Below are positions 1 through 7,139 of a stretch of 64,000 nt of DNA, one piece after another. The stretch spans positions 310,001 through 374,000 of the forward strand of contig CBDDFV010000012.1 of assembly GCA_965227335.1 (NCBI GenBank), given 5' to 3'. The notes beneath the pieces were generated by a model. The model ran no database searches. It was not told the origin of the DNA and saw only the letters and a program-made list of their open reading frames with translations. Within the stretch, counting starts at the first letter, position 1; each line of letters starts with the position of its first letter. This DNA comes from CBDDFV01 sp965227335 (GTDB taxonomy: Bacteria > Planctomycetota > Phycisphaerae > Phycisphaerales > SM1A02). The translations under genes and the position numbers were made by a program.

Positions 1-3000
1 AGCGTACTCGGCGGCCACGGTGACGCGATCCAAGAAATCATACTCGAAGTACGAATGCGGCGGCAGATCGTTGACAACCTTGACAAGGCGGTCACGCTCG
101 TCGTAGATCATCTTCGTTGTCCGCGTTGTACTGGTGTCTTCATGCATCTCGACGACGGTCAGGAGTCCGTTGCCGATCCCTGGCGTCGTCGTGAGACCGC
201 TGTCGTAGTAGTACTCGGCGACAGCCTTCATGTTGCCCGGCGTGCCGAGCTCTGTGCCGACCTCCACCTTGGTCACTCGATCGACAATGTCGTAGGAATA
301 CCGCGTGACGGTCTTCTCGGTCTGGTTGATCGAAGCGTCCTGATGGTACGTCGTCACGGTTCTGACGCGTCCATGATCATCGTGCGTGTACGCTGTCTCG
401 TAGTACGCATTTGTATCACTGACCCGGTGCCACACCTTGGCCGACACGAGCTTGCTCGCGAGGTCGTGCTCGTACGCCACCTTCGCGACTTCCTGATCGA
501 ACTCAAAGTCGTATCCATGGAGGTCGTCGTAGGTGTCTGGCGACGTCGTGTCCGCCTTCAGGCTGTAATCGCTTCCTCCGATGCCCTGTGACGCCGCATT
601 CATCCAAAGCACCGACGCCGGCGCGGCGGGTGATGAGCCCTCCAGAGGCGGCAACTGCGTCATCGCAAAGTAGAGGAGATTCGGCCGCTCTGAGTGCTCC
701 TTGAGCTCCCGGACGATGTACCGGGTGATGCCGCCCGGACTTGTCGAGGAGACCTTTCGACCGATATCGTCATACGTTGCGGTGTACTCGAGTTTCTCGC
801 CGTCGTTGTTTCGGCCATTCCACGTCCCGTAGGAGTGCGACGGAAGCCCCGTCGTCGGGGCGTTGTAGACCACCTTCGTGATCTGGCCCGTATTGCTGTC
901 GAACTCCTGTTTGATCAGGCGCTCATCGGGGAGCCGTCGCCAGTATGCGCGACCATTTGAGTCGAACAGGGTGTGCGCGGAGTAGAACGCCTCGCTGCTC
1001 ACCGGTCCATTTTCCGCAACAAGGTCCTTCTCAAGCTGCGTCTCGGTCGACTTGACGGCGTTGTATGCCAAGTCCGTCGACGTCGTGCTGTAGAACTCGT
1101 AGAAGATCTTGGTCGTCTGCGTCACATCTGACGTCGATCCGCTGGTCCAATAACGCTTGACCTGTGAGATCAGGTGATCCCGACTGTTGCTGTCTGTCCA
1201 GCTTCCGCCGGCGTCCTCACCCCAGTCGATCGTAGTGACCGTGTCCGCGCTTCCCCCGTCACCATCTAACACCTCAACCTTTGTCAGGCGATCTTCGTCG
1301 TTGTACTCGTACGCGAACACGAGGCCGCTCGATGCAGGCGTGTATTCCGGCGCGTTGTTCGCGTCCGGCATCGTGTACGAGCTGCAGGCAGCTGGCGTGT
1401 TCATTTGACGGGGGTTCGGTTGATCGGCGGCGGCTGATCCAGCTGGATCGTCATAATCGAAGTGCGTGACCCACCAGTCTGGCGACGTCACGCCATCACT
1501 GACAGCCACATTTCGGAGGAGGTACACCTCCATCTCGCCGCTCCCCGTCGGGTCATAGGCCTGCGAGTCGTAGACGGTGTACTGGTAGTCAGTCCAGCCG
1601 CCCATGCCGTCGGGGATCTGCTTGGTGATCTTCGTAGAGCGATCGTACTCGTTATTGCTGTCGGTATAGCCCCAGAAGTACTCATACGACAAACGGATCG
1701 AAGCGCCGCTGCCGCTACAGCCGCATCCGGTCTGAAGGTGCTGGTGCTTGACCTGAATGTACTTCGACTCGCCCGCATCGTAGTGGTACTGCGGAATTAC
1801 TTTGGCGGCAAGATCGATGAGATCCTGGTCGTACAGCGGGTCAGGCGATGAGTTGAGGGCGTCCTCTTCATCCAAATCGAGCAGCGCGTCCGACTCATCC
1901 GTCACCAGAGTATCAGAAGCGCTTGCGAGTTGCTGCGCGTAGAATTCGATCTGCGTCGGCTCGATCACGAGCTTCAGCTGGTGATCTCCGCCCTTTTCGA
2001 TGACACCGTCACCATCAGAGTCGGTCGTTTCGTTGTTCGCTTCGACGTGGTATCGATACTGCGTCACGCGCGGATAGTAGACCGGCGCCGACGTGGTTCC
2101 TGCTCCGCTCGGATCAGCATCAACCTGTGTCTCTTGCACGACCTGCACGAGATCGCCGACCGACCCCAATGTGCCGGCATGAGCCGCGGCATCGTAGTAC
2201 GTGTACGTCACCTTCTGCTGCGCGTAGGTCTCCCCCGACAGCTTGATGCCGGCAGACAGACAGCGACCGTAGTCATCATCGGACGTGTTCGTCTCCCAAG
2301 AGAACTCGACATCGGCGAAGTTGGTCCCCGAAGAGTTGAACAGGTTGATAACGTCTAGCTTGGCGAAGGTCGTTCCACTGCCGCCGACCGACCACTCATA
2401 GTCTCGCTTGTTGCCGTAGAAGTCTTCCGTGCGAAGGGTCTGCCCCATCAGAACCGTGTCAGTCCCAGGGTCGCTTCCGCTATCACCTGATTCCCACTTC
2501 CGGATGTGATAGCTGACCCACTTCCCGGGACGCACCACCTTGTAGACCTGCCACGTTGTCGAATCAACGGTGATCTCATCCTTCATGATGACCTGATCAG
2601 GGGCGCCGGGACTTGTCCATATCTCTGAGTTTGCGGATGTCTCAAAGAAGTAGCTCATGCCTCCGGACGGTGTTGCGAATGCGATCTCGTCATTACCGTC
2701 AATATCAACGAGATCGAGCCGCAGCATTACATTCAGCGTCCATCCTTCACCAGCATGTCCGACCGCGATCGCGTCGGGATTGCTCGTATAGGATCGGACA
2801 AGGGCAAAGTCCCGCCCGGTCAGCGGCATGTACAAGTCACCTTCTACTTCAAGCTTGTGCCCGTACAGGCTGTTGACCGGGTTACCGGTAAAGCCTGGAA
2901 TCGCTGGACCGCCGGCCATAGGCATGTCGTCCGCATCGGACGGCGGCGGGAATACGTCGCCTGGACTCCACCCGTCGTATTCCCGGGGCCATTGCGGAGG

Positions 3001-3459
3001 CGGGCAGTTCGAAGGCGGATCACCACAGTTCAAACCCATGCACGCGTCGCCATCACCGCCAACTGGCGGTGGCTCGAAACCGCCGTCGCCACAAAAGAGA
3101 CCCACGCAGGGAATGACGCCGTCACCTGGCGGAAGCGACGGTGGGGGCGGGGGCGACGGCGTGCCGCAGTAGAGACCGACACAATGGCCGATCCCCTCTC
3201 CATCACCTCCACCGCCAAAATCAGGGAGGCCAATGGGGTTGTAGGGGTTGCCTGGGAAGTCATAACACCCCACACACCAGAAGAGGGGCGGTTCCCAGCC
3301 GTCGGCTGGCGGCAGCGGATTGATCGTGATCGGTTGCCAGGGATCGATCGATCCAGGATCCGGATCGGGCAACCCAGGCTGAGCATGCGATTGAGTCGAA
3401 AACACCGCAAGCACCGCAATAACGATCCAACGACACCATACACAAGATGACTTCGCCAT
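1..3459 (-). CDS. Secreted RHS-repeat protein, N-terminal 1153 codons (runs off the left edge)
   Basis: The minus frame is open from an ATG at 3459 to base 1 with no stop seen. A GAGGAGG ribosome site lies seven bases upstream. Residues 1-26 form a signal peptide (hydrophobic VIAVLAVF, cleavage near SHA-Q). A Pro/Gly-rich linker follows with repeated C(V/M)GLxCG motifs, then a stretch around NPVNSLYGHKLEVEGD typical of the DUF6531 entry domain of RHS proteins. From about residue 650 many YD-type repeats appear (FAYEYNDEDRLTKVEV, YSYDIVDRVTKVEVG, MIYDERDRLVKVV). RHS proteins are large exported shells, often with a C-terminal toxin; that end and any immunity gene lie outside the window. Export is inferred from the signal peptide. 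Confidence 0.9.
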   Translation of the reverse strand, partial: MAKSSCVWCRWIVIAVLAVFSTQSHAQPGLPDPDPGSIDPWQPITINPLPPADGWEPPLFWCVGCYDFPGNPYNPIGLPDFGGGGDGEGIGHCVGLYCGTPSPPPPPSLPPGDGVIPCVGLFCGDGGFEPPPVGGDGDACMGLNCGDPPSNCPPPQWPREYDGWSPGDVFPPPSDADDMPMAGGPAIPGFTGNPVNSLYGHKLEVEGDLYMPLTGRDFALVRSYTSNPDAIAVGHAGEGWTLNVMLRLDLVDIDGNDEIAFATPSGGMSYFFETSANSEIWTSPGAPDQVIMKDEITVDSTTWQVYKVVRPGKWVSYHIRKWESGDSGSDPGTDTVLMGQTLRTEDFYGNKRDYEWSVGGSGTTFAKLDVINLFNSSGTNFADVEFSWETNTSDDDYGRCLSAGIKLSGETYAQQKVTYTYYDAAAHAGTLGSVGDLVQVVQETQVDADPSGAGTTSAPVYYPRVTQYRYHVEANNETTDSDGDGVIEKGGDHQLKLVIEPTQIEFYAQQLASASDTLVTDESDALLDLDEEDALNSSPDPLYDQDLIDLAAKVIPQYHYDAGESKYIQVKHQHLQTGCGCSGSGASIRLSYEYFWGYTDSNNEYDRSTKITKQIPDGMGGWTDYQYTVYDSQAYDPTGSGEMEVYLLRNVAVSDGVTSPDWWVTHFDYDDPAGSAAADQPNPRQMNTPAACSSYTMPDANNAPEYTPASSGLVFAYEYNDEDRLTKVEVLDGDGGSADTVTTIDWGEDAGGSWTDSNSRDHLISQVKRYWTSGSTSDVTQTTKIFYEFYSTTSTDLAYNAVKSTETQLEKDLVAENGPVSSEAFYSAHTLFDSNGRAYWRRLPDERLIKQEFDSNTGQITKVVYNAPTTGLPSHSYGTWNGRNNDGEKLEYTATYDDIGRKVSSTSPGGITRYIVRELKEHSERPNLLYFAMTQLPPLEGSSPAAPASVLWMNAASQGIGGSDYSLKADTTSPDTYDDLHGYDFEFDQEVAKVAYEHDLASKLVSAKVWHRVSDTNAYYETAYTHDDHGRVRTVTTYHQDASINQTEKTVTRYSYDIVDRVTKVEVGTELGTPGNMKAVAEYYYDSGLTTTPGIGNGLLTVVEMHEDTSTTRTTKMIYDERDRLVKVVNDLPPHSYFEYDFLDRVTVAAEYA

Positions 3460-3779
3460 CACCGTGCCTCCTCGAACACGCTCGCAACGAGCGTTCATCA
3501 TGTTCCACGACGTACCCGGTAAGGCGCGTCACCCCAATCGTTGCCGGCGAACCATGCACGCGACTTCAGGAACAAGCAAAGGATTTTCCCGGGAAACGCG
3601 CGATATCGGCGCGATCGCATATCTGCCATGGCCCAACATGGCCCGCGATGCAACGCCTACTTGTGTCACGTCATCTGTGACATTCACAGTTTGCGTGGAT
3701 TCCGACTCGCCCTTGCTCAATTTAGCCCCATACTTCTCACCGCCTGATACTTCGGCACACGACTATTGGAGATCAACAT
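3460..3779. other. Divergent intergenic region
   Basis: This 320-base stretch separates the RHS gene (leftward) from an exported protein gene (rightward). It must hold both promoters. It is lower in GC than its surroundings. Short frames crossing it have no ribosome sites and look non-coding. I see no clear repeat or RNA gene. Confidence 0.5.
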
Positions 3780-4469
3780 ATGCCCATCCGGAACAGATTC
3801 GCGTCGGCTACTCTCATCGTCGTTGGTTGCTCAACTCTGGTATGCAGTGCAGCCCGAGCCGATCCCGTACCAACCACGCTTGCGGCCAATGAAGTCGGCT
3901 TGACCGCTGAGTCGCTTACCGTGGCAGGACTCACGCCGACTGACGCCACTGTCATACTCACTCGAGTCGATTCGGCAGCCCCGCTCCGTACAGCACTCGC
4001 CACAGCAAATGACACGCTCCACGCCGCGGCAGACCTCGTTTCTGCACTGCGCACGCAACTCGTGAGCGGTGACTATGACCAAGGTGTCCCAGCTGCGTAT
4101 GACCAGGCACTCATCGATATGAGTGCGGCGAGGCTTGCGGTGGAGCAGGCTCGCGCCTCATTACGCGACGAGGCGCTCGACGGGTATTCGGCCGACGCCG
4201 TGGAGGCGGTTGAGACATGGTGGGTCGCTTCAGCGTTCCGTGTCGAGCCGGCTATGCGAGCCATGGACCAGGCAAGCGACGAGTGGGCTGAGGTCGAACG
4301 CGCGCTCCGCCGCGAAGCCAGAGCACTCCGCCGCGGCGAGGAGTTAGACCCCGAGACTGCGCAGCTGCTCGCGAACGTCCGCAGTGATCCAGATGTTCAA
4401 CAGGCTCAGACTTGGTTGACGCTCAACGGCGCGACCATTGAGGCCGTCTTTGATCAGATCGGCGACTAG
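3780..4469 (+). CDS. Exported helical protein of unknown function
   Basis: 229 residues. A GGAG site sits eight bases before the ATG. Residues 1-27 are a signal peptide (ATLIVVGCSTLVCSAARA, cleavage after ARA-D). The rest is Ala/Arg/Glu-rich and predicted helical, with long charged stretches (ERALRREARALRRGEE) that suggest a coiled coil. No catalytic motif is visible and I do not recognise the family. It is the first of three co-directional genes facing the RHS gene; the next frame begins four bases after its stop, so they are probably co-transcribed. A role linked to the RHS protein is possible from position alone. Confidence 0.75.
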   Translation: MPIRNRFASATLIVVGCSTLVCSAARADPVPTTLAANEVGLTAESLTVAGLTPTDATVILTRVDSAAPLRTALATANDTLHAAADLVSALRTQLVSGDYDQGVPAAYDQALIDMSAARLAVEQARASLRDEALDGYSADAVEAVETWWVASAFRVEPAMRAMDQASDEWAEVERALRREARALRRGEELDPETAQLLANVRSDPDVQQAQTWLTLNGATIEAVFDQIGD

Positions 4470-4472
4470 TCG

Positions 4473-5200
4473 TTGACGCGCACGACGGTAAATCGTCAAC
4501 CCCGAAGCCCCAAGCCTGTCCCATACTCAATCTGGGCGGTACTGGCGGTCGTTTTGGTTCTCGCATGGAACTCAACCTGCGGTCTTGCTCAGTCGCCCCC
4601 CCCAATCCGACCTATCGACATCGAGATGCCGGGTCCGGCCCTGCTGGCGGTTGTTACAACCGCTACGATGGGGTGTGTGTCTGTCCGGACACTGGCGTTG
4701 ATCCGTGCCAGAGAATGAAAGACGGGGGATGCGCTGACGGGGCCGTTGGAGGTGTGATTTGCGTTGGCGGAATCAAGATTCCCTGCTACTGGGGGCCTGC
4801 TCAGATCCAACCGTGCCCGGGCCCCGGACAGGGGCAGCAAGGGTGTCTCGCAGCGAGGAGTTGTATCGAGCGATGCGTGTTGAGGCATGAGATTGAGCAC
4901 TTCGATGCGATCAGTTGCGACGATTGCCCACCCGGTCACATTTGTCGCCCTGGCATCCCGAAAGAAGAGCTTCTCGCAGAAGAGTGTGGGGCCTATGCTG
5001 CGGAGATCGCATGCCTGGACAGCTGCTTTGCGCAGAAATGCATCCCGTTTCTCGGCGTAAACGATCAGCCAACCCCAGACTTCGACGCGTGTCTTGATGG
5101 AATTGTGCCTGTGATCATCGGCATCTGTGGCTTTCGCTCGGAGTGCGAGCGGCTGGGCATTGGTGACTGGGAGATATGCGACTCATATCAAGTACAGTGA
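4473..5200 (+). CDS. Cysteine-rich exported protein with HExxH-like motif, split by a frame change at a C8 run
   Basis: A TTG at 4473 opens a frame encoding a good signal peptide (IWAVLAVVLVLAW, then CGLAQ). That frame is lost after eight consecutive C at 4596-4603. The frame continuing to 5200 encodes the mature part: about 20 Cys in some 190 residues and a zincin-like CVLRHEIEHFDAISC followed by CDDCPPG. One extra C would join them. The ATG at 4565 in the second frame has neither a ribosome site nor a signal peptide, so it is an unlikely real start. Either the run was under-called or expression needs slippage. The HExxH motif suggests a metal-binding or metallopeptidase-like fold, but I cannot name a family. 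Confidence 0.6.
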
Positions 5201-5214
5201 CAGCAGGGTTGCCA

Positions 5215-5730
5215 ATGTACCGTTCAAGAACGTGGCTTGTTAGATGTCTGCTTGCGGCGCCAATAATATTGTGCGCCGTGTTGTGGGGGGTCGGAGCCCA
5301 GGCTTCGAGGACGGTTCATATTAGGACTCCGGTGGCCTGTGTACAGGTCGGCGTGACTACGGAATCACTAATGGTATATGTTGTTGGTAAAGCGGCAACG
5401 GAGGTACACGTTGAGGTGCGACATGGTGCACCGAAAGTCAGTGCCCTGCTCGAGTCAAGATCTCGGTCGATAATTGGAGTGCGGTACGGCCATTCGCCAC
5501 CGATGCGGTCTGGGAGGTTCAGGGTCAACCGGCTCCTGGTGATTGAGGTGCATTGGTTGTGGTGGTGCGGTGTGGCGGTCTGCCCAGTGCTCCTATGCAC
5601 GTTTCTTCAGCCAAGCCGCCGGTGCGATCGTTGTGTCGCGTGCGGATACTGCGCGACGTTTCGGGCGTCTGCACTCTGTCCAGAATGCGGGGCGCGTTGG
5701 TCCGCGCGGTCCACAGGTCCCGCGAGTTGA
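5215..5730 (+). CDS. Membrane protein with degenerate C-terminal zinc ribbon
   Basis: 171 residues from an ATG with AGGG upstream; it starts 14 bases after the preceding stop. Residues 8-25 form a membrane segment (VRCLLAAPIILCAVLW) and a second lies near 120-138 (LWWCGVAVCPVLLCTFL). The end carries CVACGYCATFRASALCPECG, a variant of the CxxCGYdLrg...CPECG ribbon found in many small planctomycete membrane proteins (relatives here at 60525 and 63355). Topology would put the long loop outside and the ribbon inside. Function is unknown; an earlier ATG at 5176 in the same frame overlaps the previous gene and is less likely. Confidence 0.7.
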   Translation: MYRSRTWLVRCLLAAPIILCAVLWGVGAQASRTVHIRTPVACVQVGVTTESLMVYVVGKAATEVHVEVRHGAPKVSALLESRSRSIIGVRYGHSPPMRSGRFRVNRLLVIEVHWLWWCGVAVCPVLLCTFLQPSRRCDRCVACGYCATFRASALCPECGARWSARSTGPAS

Positions 5731-5877
5731 AGCCAGGGCTGATTAGGGCCGGCGGAGAGTTTGATGCTGCTGTGCCTCGGTGGATTTCTTCCCAATCGGG
5801 TTGCAACTTCTGTTCGTTGGTCCACGTCCGTCATGTTCTTGGCTCTCTTTCGTGCGCGTCGCACCCCCGCGTTCGCT

Positions 5878-6264
5878 TTACACGCAGTTCTCCTCCACAT
5901 CGATGCGCGTGATCGATGTGCCCGGGCTCTCGGCGACCCTGACCCAGGCGACCTGGTGGAGGAGGAGCGCCTTGTAGAGCGGCTCCAGGCGGCTTCCGAA
6001 GATCTGGACGCGGTGGCTGGAGAAGTGCAGGACGATCCCGTCACTGGGATCGAACTCCAGGGCGATGAGCGCGATGTAGGGCAGGCCATGGCGCATCCCG
6101 GCTTCAACCTGAAAGTCGAGCATCAGCTCGCTTTGTTTGCCGCCCAGTTGCGCCTTGCGGGCGGAGAATGCCTCGCCTGCGCCCACCTCCCGGGGCGGTT
6201 CGGCAGCAACGCCGTGTGGCGCGTCTGCCTTGGTCCGCCGCCCCGCATACTTCCTGAGGATCTG
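5878..6264 (-). pseudogene. 5'-truncated paralogue of the gene at 39266
   Basis: Reading leftward from 6264 the frame encodes QILRKYAGRRTKADAP, and further on LPYIALIALEFDPSDGIVLH then FSSHRVQIFGSRLEPLYKAL. This matches the protein at 39266 block by block (IEKYSGRR; LPYAGLIAAIYDPGEGVALH; FSSHVIRIEGGGLEPLYAAL). The copy lacks its first few residues: a stop lies just upstream at 6265-6267, and the IS21-type end begins there. A GTG at 6186 could start an internal frame but would lose the conserved N-terminus. The intact copy follows a relaxase, so this is probably the leftover of another mobilizable element. The family function is unknown. Confidence 0.75.
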
Positions 6265-6267
6265 TCA

Positions 6268-6600
6268 ACATGCATCAGAAACTGACCCACCTACAGGCAT
6301 CAAGATCTGACCCGCCACGAATGGGTCGCAGGGGGTCTTGTGGGGGCGTTACCTCGCTTTCTTGATGGCGGTCCCGGACTTGCCGGACGTCTGGCGTTTC
6401 TCGTTCATCCGGTAGTTTCGCCGGTGATGTTGAGGACCGTCGAGCGGTGGAACAGACGATCCAGGGCCGCTGACGCCATGACGGGATCGTCGGCGAAGAC
6501 GTGGCCCCAGTACTCGACCATCGCGCGCCACGCATGCCTCTTCGCCAATATGAGAGTTGTCTCGGATTCATCCCGAAGCGTAGCACCGATGTGAGTTAAA
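6268..6600 (-). mobile_element. IS21-family element remnant (one end plus istB tail)
   Basis: The left border, beside the broken gene at 5878, reads on the minus strand as two staggered copies of a GGTCAGWTYTTGATGC-like repeat (bases about 6275-6295 and 6301-6320) ending in TGTTGACAG. This multi-repeat terminus is typical of IS21 elements. It is followed inward by the 3' end of an istB-like gene. The istA transposase gene and the other end are absent, and a strong ribosome site for the sigma factor begins at 6598. The element is dead, but its insertion explains the truncation to its left. Confidence 0.65.
6349..6578 (-). pseudogene. istB-like ATPase, C-terminal fragment with frameshift
   Basis: The minus strand encodes TTLILAKRHAWRAMVEYWGH and then FADDPVMASAALDRLFHR, matching the C-terminal third of IstB helper ATPases (S-N-x-x-F-x-x-W...D-x-x-x-A-x-A-x-x-D-R-L-x-H). 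The following STVLNITGET should continue as YRMNEKR, matching the IstB G-D/E-S/T-Y-R motif, but one base is missing near 6410 and the frame changes. Walker motifs are gone. It is a non-functional remnant. Confidence 0.65.
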
Positions 6601-6608
6601 AGGAGGCC

Positions 6609-7139
6609 ATGACCGGCCATCCCAGTGACTCACTGTCGACGACCGACGGTTTCATCGAGTTGTATGAAGACCTTCGCAAGAAGGCGCACGCGATGATGGC
6701 GAACGAGCGGGCGTGGCACACGTGGCAGGCGACCGAACTCGTGCACGAGGCCTTCGCCCGATTGTCGAAGGCGCCGGACAGTGAGTGGGAGAACCGGCGT
6801 CACTTCTATGGGGCGGCGGCGGAGGCGATGCGGCGCGTCCTGGTTGAACATGCCCGACGTCGGCTGGGCCCCAAGCGGGGCGGGCGGCATACACGCGTCG
6901 ACTTGCCGGATGGACTCGAAGTGGGGAGTCGGCTGTCGCCAGAACAGATCCTGCAGGCCGAGGAAGTGCTTGCGGCACTTGAGAAGGCCGACAGCAAGCG
7001 GGCACTGATTCTCAAACTGGTCTTGTTCGCCGGTCTGACCCGGGCGACGGTGGCGGACGTCATGGATCGCTCCCCGAGATGGGTGACTGATCAGTGGCGG
7101 ATCATCCTGACGTGGATCCAGGTGAACTATGGCGACTGA
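6609..7139 (+). CDS. ECF-type RNA polymerase sigma factor (planctomycete kinase-linked type)
   Basis: 176 residues after a near-perfect AAAAGGAGG site. Region 2 is seen in ELYEDLRKKAHAMM and TWQATELVHEAFARLSK; the link RRHFYGAAAEAMRRVLVEHA is the signature of the ECF family encoded beside Ser/Thr kinases in planctomycetes (Sigma70_ECF). Region 4 is near residues 120-170 (LEKADSKRALILKLVLFAGL, then TRATVADVMDRSPRWVTDQW). The stop overlaps the next start by 11 bases, so the kinase is translationally coupled. The usual arrangement is that the kinase senses a signal and controls the sigma factor; here that is inference from gene order. Confidence 0.92.
   Translation: MTGHPSDSLSTTDGFIELYEDLRKKAHAMMANERAWHTWQATELVHEAFARLSKAPDSEWENRRHFYGAAAEAMRRVLVEHARRRLGPKRGGRHTRVDLPDGLEVGSRLSPEQILQAEEVLAALEKADSKRALILKLVLFAGLTRATVADVMDRSPRWVTDQWRIILTWIQVNYGD

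Noticed and set aside
55..2358. Several plus-strand frames of 70-180 codons at the left edge
   Set aside because: All lie opposite the open RHS frame, whose YD repeats are clear.
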